Part shown: positions 14,067-19,132 of the stretch, piece after piece
Position numbering within the stretch: position 1 is the stretch's first letter
Layout of the letters: each line of letters opens with the position of its first letter
Source of the DNA: GWB1-39-12 sp964435575
GTDB lineage: Bacteria; Patescibacteriota; Microgenomatia; UBA8517
Direction: 5' to 3'
Assembly (NCBI GenBank): GCA_964435575.1
Contig: CAYSZS010000022.1
Coordinates: 1-19,132, forward strand
Length of the DNA stretch: 19,132 nt
Notes under the pieces: model-generated
Told to the model about the DNA's origin: nothing
Database searches by the model: none
The model's input: the letters and a program-made list of their open reading frames with translations, nothing else
Position numbers and translations under genes: made by a program

Positions 14067-15017
14067 GTGTATACCGTAAACAAAACTACTTTTGGGAAGT
14101 ATCAGGTAGTTGAATTAAAAAACAAAAATACAAATGAATATCTATCGGTAATTCCGGACTTTGGAGGTAAAATTCACAAAACCGCTCTTCTTACCAAAAA
14201 AGGTCTTAAATCGATAACAGATTTTGATAAAGACGTTAAAGAGTTAACTGAAAACAAATTGTATAAAAATTGCTTGCTTGTTCCATTTGCAAATAGAATT
14301 AGGGGGGGCGAATATACATTCAGAAACGAACGATATAATTTACACATCAATTTCCCCAAGCAGGACCACTCTATTCACGGATTGGTATACAACAAACCCT
14401 TTTCCGTAGCGAAAATTCAGGTTAAAGATAAATCGTCAAGCATTACGCTTTCGTATATATCCCAAGGTGACGAACCGGGCTATCCGTTTAAATATATTAC
14501 AAGTATAACTTATTCGCTCTCACCTCAAAAAATAGATTTTGAAGTAAGAGTTAGGAATTCTGACAACAAACCAATCCCACTATCAGTTGGTTATCACCCT
14601 TATTTTTGTTTAGGTAACCGAGTTGATGATCTTATGCTTAGATTGCCAGTAAAGTGGCGGATGGTTACTGATGAAAAACAAATACCAACGGGCAGGAAGG
14701 AATTATATTTTCAATATAACAAATTATCCCCTATTGGTTCTTTGCATATTGACGATTGTTTTACAATAGGGGAAATAAATGAGGAAAGGGCTGTCACGAC
14801 TATTTATAACCCTTCTGACAAAACCGAAATCGGTTTGTGGCAGGAGACAGGCACAAATCTGTTTAATTACCTGCAAGTCTATATTCCTCCACACCGTCGG
14901 TCAATTGCAATAGAACCAATGACTGGTAATATTGATTCGTTTAATAATCATAAAGGTTTAATTCTATTGAAACCTAATAGCGAGTTCAGAGGTAGGTTTG
15001 GAATTTTTGTGAAATAA
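14067..15017 (+). CDS. aldose 1-epimerase (mutarotase)-like protein
   Basis: 316 residues from GTG 14067 (VYTVNKTTFGKYQVVELKN). Galactose-mutarotase-type beta-sandwich: these enzymes interconvert alpha and beta anomers of hexoses, and some members act on hexose-6-phosphates. Family residues seen: NRIRGGEYTF (sugar-binding Arg), His104 in DHSIHGLVYN, His177 in SVGYHPYFCL and the acid/base Glu283 in IEPMTG. The length fits. No sugar-kinase or galactose genes are nearby, so the substrate is open. The frame extends upstream to a TTG at 13983, rejected because a TATACT box lies between. The gene ends before a double hairpin shared with the converging nuclease gene. Confidence 0.8.
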   Translation: MYTVNKTTFGKYQVVELKNKNTNEYLSVIPDFGGKIHKTALLTKKGLKSITDFDKDVKELTENKLYKNCLLVPFANRIRGGEYTFRNERYNLHINFPKQDHSIHGLVYNKPFSVAKIQVKDKSSSITLSYISQGDEPGYPFKYITSITYSLSPQKIDFEVRVRNSDNKPIPLSVGYHPYFCLGNRVDDLMLRLPVKWRMVTDEKQIPTGRKELYFQYNKLSPIGSLHIDDCFTIGEINEERAVTTIYNPSDKTEIGLWQETGTNLFNYLQVYIPPHRRSIAIEPMTGNIDSFNNHKGLILLKPNSEFRGRFGIFVK

Positions 15018-15038
15018 TTGCTGTCAACACCTCAATAA

Positions 15039-15082
15039 AATACTACTGCCTGAAGGCCGTAGTATTCTCGACAAAAGTCGAG
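15039..15082. terminator. double hairpin between convergent genes
   Basis: First hairpin: AATACTAC (15039-15046) and GTAGTATT (15059-15066), one mismatch, then GCC-TGAA-GGC at the tip. Directly after it comes CTCGAC-AAAA-GTCGAG (15067-15082). No long T run follows on either strand. The position between the converging stops at 15017 and 15180 suits a two-way terminator or mRNA end stabiliser. Confidence 0.55.
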
Positions 15083-15179
15083 ACAAGTTTGTTCACTCCT
15101 TTGCTCATCCACGCCCTAAAGTGCTTGGTTTTCGCAAAGTTTGAATAAAAAACACTGGGTCAGATTTGGAGTAGATCAA

Positions 15180-16022
15180 CTATTTTTCAATATATATTTC
15201 TTGTCCGTAGTCACTTAATCCCACAAGCTTACCGCCACCGTGCGCAACCTTTTCAAATGGTATGCAATATCTACACCCATTACTTTCACAAACAAAGTGA
15301 TTTAATTGCCGCACAAGCTTAATTCTTGATGCAATTTTTCTGACCTTCTCAACCGAATCCTCAATTTCCGGCAACTCAACTTCTGTCATGCCATTCGGTT
15401 TTTCCAGATACCAATAGCTCGCTTTGGACACTTCTCTTTTCTGTAAATTTTTAGCAAGAAGTAAGTAAATTGGTAATTGTAGTGATGCATCATCTTCTTC
15501 ATTTCTTCCCGTTTTAAAGTCAATTATATGAATAGAATTACTTGCATCTAAATATTCGATCCAATCGATCTTCCCGCAAAGAATGATATTTTCTTCCTCT
15601 GGAAACCAGTAGTAGGGTAAACCATCTTCGGACTTTAATTTTAATGCCTTCATTAAAATGGGTCCTGGATTTTCTTCGAGATTTTTGAGCATTTTTAATC
15701 CTCTGTCCTTATACTCCGATTCTTGTTCATGATTTCTAAATCCACCTTTTTCACCTCCAACTTTTTGCCAAGAAACTTCAAAATTTTTATGCAGCGGATA
15801 TTGAAACCTTTCATTGGTTGGTAAAAAAGATAAACTTTCGATAACCTCATGTACAACCTGACCCAAAGCAAGCGGTGGATTCATGATGGTGAATTTACGT
15901 CTGGATAAGGGATTTTTGTAAACGTTTCGAAGAAAGTAAAGCCTTGGGCATTTCAAGTAGTCCCCGATAGAACTATGGGAAAGCCACACAGCCTTATATT
16001 TATCTTTTTCGATTTCAGTCAT
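15180..16022 (-). CDS. RecB/Cas4-like PD-(D/E)XK nuclease with likely Fe-S cluster
   Basis: 280 residues. Core nuclease residues of the RecB family are visible: His58 in LGQVVHEVIE, Asp153 in CGKIDWIEYL, and Asp168 with Lys170 in IIDFKTGR, followed by LQLPIYLLLA, the QxxxY-like motif with Q then Y. Four cysteines frame the domain as in AddB and Cas4: Cys25 (YLKCPRLYF) and Cys245, Cys250, Cys253 (CESNGCRYC), so a 4Fe-4S cluster that ties the ends together is likely. Expected to cut DNA, usually single-strand ends, in repair or recombination. No helicase, cas1 or CRISPR array is in the window, so it is a stand-alone gene here. Start at ATG 16022 with a promoter 23 nt upstream; divergent from obgE. 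Confidence 0.82.
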   Translation of the reverse strand: MTEIEKDKYKAVWLSHSSIGDYLKCPRLYFLRNVYKNPLSRRKFTIMNPPLALGQVVHEVIESLSFLPTNERFQYPLHKNFEVSWQKVGGEKGGFRNHEQESEYKDRGLKMLKNLEENPGPILMKALKLKSEDGLPYYWFPEEENIILCGKIDWIEYLDASNSIHIIDFKTGRNEEDDASLQLPIYLLLAKNLQKREVSKASYWYLEKPNGMTEVELPEIEDSVEKVRKIASRIKLVRQLNHFVCESNGCRYCIPFEKVAHGGGKLVGLSDYGQEIYIEK

Positions 16023-16045
16023 AAAAAATCGTTAACAACAGCCAT

Positions 16046-16074
16046 ATTATAAGGATTTACCTTTCAAAAGTCGA
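16046..16074 (-). promoter_or_regulatory. promoter of the PD-(D/E)XK nuclease gene
   Basis: Minus strand: TCGACT (16074-16069, 4 of 6 to TTGACA), 17-nt spacer, perfect TATAAT (16051-16046), then 23 nt to the ATG at 16022. It lies in the 107-nt divergent region shared with obgE. Confidence 0.5.
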
Positions 16075-16116
16075 AAATCTGGAGCTTATTTGAAGATAAT
16101 TCCGGCGCTTCTGCTG

Positions 16117-16122
16117 TATAAT
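16117..16122 (+). promoter_or_regulatory. -10 element of obgE
   Basis: Perfect TATAAT (16117-16122), preceded directly by TG, with 7 nt before the ATG at 16130. No Shine-Dalgarno could fit, so a leaderless mRNA is expected. Confidence 0.55.
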
Positions 16123-16129
16123 TTTAAAT

Positions 16130-17083
16130 ATGTTTGTCGATGAAGCAGAAATTATCCTCAAAGGGGGACACGGTGGGGCGGGTATAGTTTCCTTCGGAAA
16201 AAGAATGGGTTCCGGACCCGACGGGGGAAATGGCGGACGCGGAGGCAATGTGTATTTGCTGACAGACGCAGATCTTACTCTTCTGAATCAATTTACGGCC
16301 AAATATCTTTTTGAAGCCGATGACGGGCATCGTGGGGGCAAGAATCGCAAGACAGGCAAAGACGGGGAGCATTTGGAAATAAGGGTTCCTATAGGCACTT
16401 CCGTAATAGATAAAAAAAGCCGGGAAACGCTTTTTGAGATGAAGAAAATCGGCCAGCGGGAACTAATCTGCGTTGGCGGAAAAGGTGGCCGTGGTAATTA
16501 TGAATTCAGAAATCCCAGGAGAACTACGCCCGAGTTTGCTCAACCTGGGTTATCCGGCGAGAGAAGGACAGTAGTTCTCGTTTTGAAACTCATCGCCGAC
16601 TTTGGCCTCATAGGGCTCCCGAACGCTGGCAAGAGCAGCCTCCTGAATGAATTGACAAATGCTCGTGTTAAGGTGGCCGCCTATGTATTTACCACCCTTT
16701 ATCCGAGCCTCGGGGTTTTTAAGGACAAAGTAATAGCAGATATTCCGGGACTTATCGAAGGCGCTTCGTTTGGCCGTGGCTTGGGAGTTTCATTTCTGAA
16801 GCACATAGAAAAAGTGGGCATCCTTTTACACTGCATTTCTTCGGAAAGCAAAAATCCGGCAAAAGATTATGAAACTGTGGCTAAAGAAATGAAAAGTTAC
16901 AATAAAAAGCTGGCAAAAAAGTCCGAAGTTATTTTAATTACAAAGTCCGATCTGACGGATGCCAAGGCTCTTTCCGCGATAAAACGGAAACTCAAAAAAT
17001 ATGCACCCAAAATAATCGCGGTTTCGATTCACGATTGGGATAGTATAGAGGAGCTGAAAAACTTAATTTCGGATAAAACTTAG
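16130..17083 (+). CDS. obgE: Obg family GTPase, short form
   Basis: 317 residues. Obg proteins bind the 50S subunit and act in its maturation and in stress control. The glycine-rich Obg domain fills about residues 1-155 (LKGGHGGAGIVSF, then GPDGGNGGRGGNV and GGKGGRGN). The G domain has G1 GLPNAGKSS (162-170), switch I YVFTTLYPSLGV and G3 DIPGLIEGA (from 204). G4 reads TKSD (271-274) where NKxD is normal, and switch I has YVFTT instead of YPFTT; G5 is probably VSIHD. The C-terminal OCT domain is missing, as in many small versions. It stands apart from rplU-rpmA, its usual neighbours. It has its own promoter. Confidence 0.93.
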   Translation: MFVDEAEIILKGGHGGAGIVSFGKRMGSGPDGGNGGRGGNVYLLTDADLTLLNQFTAKYLFEADDGHRGGKNRKTGKDGEHLEIRVPIGTSVIDKKSRETLFEMKKIGQRELICVGGKGGRGNYEFRNPRRTTPEFAQPGLSGERRTVVLVLKLIADFGLIGLPNAGKSSLLNELTNARVKVAAYVFTTLYPSLGVFKDKVIADIPGLIEGASFGRGLGVSFLKHIEKVGILLHCISSESKNPAKDYETVAKEMKSYNKKLAKKSEVILITKSDLTDAKALSAIKRKLKKYAPKIIAVSIHDWDSIEELKNLISDKT

Positions 17084-17141
17084 GTTTATTTGGATCATTC
17101 GGCAAAACCCACTACTTTCACAAGTGTCATAGAAGCATTTA

Positions 17142-17170
17142 TTGACAACTGCAATATAGTTTTGTAGCAT
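17142..17170 (+). promoter_or_regulatory. promoter of the CHRD-like gene
   Basis: Perfect TTGACA (17142-17147), 17-nt spacer, TAGCAT (17165-17170) preceded by TG, then 7 nt to the ATG at 17178. This again implies a leaderless transcript. Confidence 0.6.
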
Positions 17171-17177
17171 AAATCAC

Positions 17178-17648
17178 ATGAATAAGAATGTAGTAATAGC
17201 TTTGGTATTAGCAGCTCTTCTGGTTTTGGGGTTCATGATGCTCTCAAAAAACAAAAAGCCTTCTACTTCCGTAGTAGAGGAGATTACTCAGACAGAGACG
17301 GGAGATGATTCAATGGCCAATCAATTGGAAGTTACTTTGGCCGAACAAAACGAATCGGGAGAAACAGGCACCGCAACACTGGTAGGGGAAAACGGGCAGG
17401 TTATTGTAACTCTCTCCATGCAAAGCTTTCCCGAAGATACGCCGCAACCTGCACATATTCATGTCGGGTCTTGCCCCAATGTCGGCGTGGTAAAATATCC
17501 GCTTACAAGCGTTGTTAATGGAGAGTCGACAACTTTGTTGGAAGTAACTTTGGCTCAACTTGAAAACGAACTTCCGCTAGGTATTAATATCCACAAATCC
17601 GTTCCTGAAGCAGGCGTTTATACTGCATGCGGAGATCTGACCTTCTAA
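17178..17648 (+). CDS. membrane-anchored CHRD/SOD-like extracytoplasmic protein
   Basis: 156 residues. Residues 4-22 form a membrane anchor (VVIALVLAALLVLGFMML), followed by a Lys-rich stop and an acidic, Thr/Ser-rich linker to about residue 48. The rest is a beta domain with HIH (His93, His95) in PAHIHVGSC, a third His139 in GINIHKS, and two cysteines, Cys99 and Cys151 (TACGDL), placed to form a disulfide. This layout recalls CHRD domains and, more loosely, the Cu/Zn superoxide dismutase fold, where an HxH pair binds copper; metal binding is inference and the full SOD ligand set is not seen. It sits outside the membrane. It follows obgE by 94 nt but has a strong promoter of its own. Confidence 0.72.
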   Translation: MNKNVVIALVLAALLVLGFMMLSKNKKPSTSVVEEITQTETGDDSMANQLEVTLAEQNESGETGTATLVGENGQVIVTLSMQSFPEDTPQPAHIHVGSCPNVGVVKYPLTSVVNGESTTLLEVTLAQLENELPLGINIHKSVPEAGVYTACGDLTF

Positions 17649-17753
17649 TCGCTTCAAGTACTCTATATATATAATCTGCTTTCAATATTTATTATTCTGA
17701 TCAAAAAAACTTGGGGCTTGCCATTCAGTAATTTTAATGCAGGATGGTCAAAT

Positions 17754-17781
17754 TTGAAGAAAAATAATTCTTTGCTATACT
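17754..17781 (+). promoter_or_regulatory. promoter of the DUF4352-like gene
   Basis: TTGAAG (17754-17759), 16-nt spacer, TATACT (17776-17781) with an extended TGC in front (17773-17775); 18 nt then remain to the ATG at 17800. Confidence 0.5.
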
Positions 17782-17799
17782 ACCCATAGTTAATATTTC

Positions 17800-18390
17800 A
17801 TGAAGGCAAAATTAATCATTTTAATTCTTTCTCTTCTCCTTGTTATTTCTCTTTTTGTAAACTTTCTTTTCTATAAAAAACAAAATATTTACTTATCTTT
17901 TGATAAGTCACTTTCGCCAACACCCACTCAAACAATTAAAACTCCGCCAACTCCGATTCCAACAATTTCAGTAAGAGCAGTTAAAAAGACGGTAATAGGC
18001 AAATCTATTACAATTCCTATAAAAGATTCGCAAGGCAATACCGTAAATGAATTGAAATACACCCTTGACGATTACGAAATTACAGATGAAATAATTGTGA
18101 ACGGAAAAAAAGCGAACGCTGTCAAAGGAAGGGCCTTTCTGATAGTCAATATCACCATCGACAACCCACTAGGCAATTCCATACAAGTAAACACCCGTGA
18201 CTACATCAGATTATCGGTCAATGAGAGTGAAAACTGGGTAGCACCCGACATTCATAATGACCCGGTAGAAATCCAGCCTATCGCCGGCAAAGTTACCCGA
18301 CTCGGCTTCCCTATAAATGAGGACGATTCCAACTTTTCCCTACAAATAGGAGAACTAAATGGCCAAAAAGAAGTAATAAATTTGGAATAG
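17800..18390 (+). CDS. membrane-anchored DUF4352-like protein
   Basis: 196 residues. One N-terminal helix (residues 4-24, LIILILSLLLVISLFVNFLF) anchors it; a Pro/Thr-rich linker follows (about 38-56, PTPTQTIKTPPTPIPT), then an immunoglobulin-like beta domain (about 57-196) with the pattern of DUF4352/telokin-like domains: YTLDDYEITDEI, then GRAFLIVNITIDNP and a late IAGKVTRLGFPI. Such domains are common on the bacterial surface, with unknown ligands. It probably forms, with the preceding CHRD-like gene, a small cluster of surface proteins, though each has its own promoter. Converges with the SRAP gene. Confidence 0.72.
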   Translation: MKAKLIILILSLLLVISLFVNFLFYKKQNIYLSFDKSLSPTPTQTIKTPPTPIPTISVRAVKKTVIGKSITIPIKDSQGNTVNELKYTLDDYEITDEIIVNGKKANAVKGRAFLIVNITIDNPLGNSIQVNTRDYIRLSVNESENWVAPDIHNDPVEIQPIAGKVTRLGFPINEDDSNFSLQIGELNGQKEVINLE

Positions 18391-18435
18391 TTTGGGTCAA
18401 ATTTGGAGAGTATGTATCGTTCCTGGAGTGGTTTA

Positions 18436-19122
18436 TTAAGATTGAATTTTAGTTTGGTATCCTTCCAATTCCTTTATCAAGTCCGGATCGTCATTTCTGG
18501 GATTATTTACTCTCTTACTTACAACATTCATTAACATCGAGTCTTCCGGATAAGGTTTAAGAAGTTTAAATAATTTATCGAAATCTTTATTTTCTGATTC
18601 CAGCCAAAAGTCCTCATTTTTATTTTGCAATATTACCGGCATCCTTGTGTGAATATTCGCAACTTTTTTATTTGGTCTGGTTGTGAGAATTGCACAGGTA
18701 AAATAGGGTTTTCCCTCGGCATCGGCAAAATCGTTATAGATTCCTGCAAATCCAAAAAGTTCGCGGTTCTTTAAATAAAAATTAAAAGGATATTTTTCAT
18801 CTTTTCCCTCTAGATTAACTTCTCCCCACTCATAAAAAGAATCAGCAATAATTAAACAGCGCTTATCAATTAAAAAATGCTTAAAAAAAGGTTTCTCGGC
18901 AGTTGATTCACTTCTTATATTGATCGTTCCGAATTTAGAATTTTTACTCCAAATCAACCCCCATTTCATCATGGTAATCCTATTGGGTGAATTTCTGGTA
19001 ATTGTCGGAACCATTTGACTTGGGGCTACATTCCAACTTGCATCAAATATCGGTAGTTTATTGGTCGTCTTAAACCTTTTCTCAATTTTTTCCGGAGTAC
19101 TGACAGTAAACCTTCCGCACAT
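18436..19122 (-). CDS. yedK: SRAP family abasic-site protein (YedK/HMCES)
   Basis: 228 residues, full length for the family. SRAP proteins crosslink covalently, through Cys2, to abasic sites in single-stranded DNA and so protect them during replication. All key residues are in place: Cys2 in MCGRFT (the initiator Met must be removed), Asn31 in WNVAPSQ, Asn68 and Arg70 in INIRSES, Glu98 in FYEWGE and His158 in HTRMPVIL. The start is therefore certain. Only 10 nt of upstream sequence is in the window, so its promoter cannot be seen. Convergent with the DUF4352-like gene, 45 nt apart. Confidence 0.95.
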   Translation of the reverse strand: MCGRFTVSTPEKIEKRFKTTNKLPIFDASWNVAPSQMVPTITRNSPNRITMMKWGLIWSKNSKFGTINIRSESTAEKPFFKHFLIDKRCLIIADSFYEWGEVNLEGKDEKYPFNFYLKNRELFGFAGIYNDFADAEGKPYFTCAILTTRPNKKVANIHTRMPVILQNKNEDFWLESENKDFDKLFKLLKPYPEDSMLMNVVSKRVNNPRNDDPDLIKELEGYQTKIQS

Positions 19123-19132
19123 GAAGTAATTA

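Noticed and set aside
15157..18410. Similar motif GGGTCARATTTGGAG near 15157 and 18394, and a looser form at 17746
   Set aside because: One mismatch over 15 bases in AT-rich DNA is within chance; no shared structure or position relative to genes.

Overview
The window looks like a piece of a small, AT-rich, densely packed bacterial genome, most likely a member of the Candidate Phyla Radiation / Patescibacteria (Microgenomates-like). This is an inference. It rests on the isoleucyl-tRNA synthetase variant with degenerate signature motifs, an IMP dehydrogenase without CBS domains, a truncated ObgE, tRNAs without an encoded CCA, start codons that sit 6-8 nt behind good -10 boxes with no Shine-Dalgarno sequence, and many short membrane-anchored proteins of unknown function. 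No 16S rRNA or other decisive marker is present.

Layout. 1-1138: 3' part of a secreted-type alpha/beta hydrolase (lipase/acyltransferase-like) on +, closed by a nested hairpin. 1236-3925 (-): a DUF2207-type membrane protein, a four-helix membrane protein coupled to it by an overlapping stop/start, and a small hypothetical gene. 3994-4314 (+): a two-helix membrane protein. 4311-5684 (-): a class I methyltransferase and a bis-heme ferric-reductase-like membrane protein. 5747-5926 (-): a tRNA locus in which a complete tRNA-Val(CAC) lies inside the anticodon loop of a second tRNA gene; this is the most remarkable feature. 6151-7826 (+): IMP dehydrogenase-like enzyme and signal peptidase I. 7823-13495 (-): parB, rpmA, rplU, rodA and ileS, a housekeeping run read from ileS towards parB, with an additional strong promoter before rpmA. 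13496-14066: a largely gene-free gap. 14067-15017 (+): aldose 1-epimerase-like protein, ending at a double hairpin. 15180-16022 (-): RecB/Cas4-like PD-(D/E)XK nuclease with an Fe-S-type cysteine set, divergent from obgE (16130-17083, +). 17178-18390 (+): two membrane-anchored extracytoplasmic proteins (CHRD/SOD-like and DUF4352-like). 18436-19122 (-): SRAP (YedK/HMCES) abasic-site protein.

How the genes fit together. The core is translation and its supply (ileS, rplU, rpmA, obgE, tRNAs), cell-wall elongation and secretion (rodA, lepB), chromosome partitioning (parB) and guanine nucleotide synthesis (guaB-like). Around it lie DNA maintenance genes (SRAP, RecB-like nuclease) and envelope proteins. 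No mobile element, CRISPR array or phage gene is visible. Several starts (3994, 5684, 7260, 14067, 16130, 17178) were chosen because a -10 element leaves room only for a leaderless transcript.
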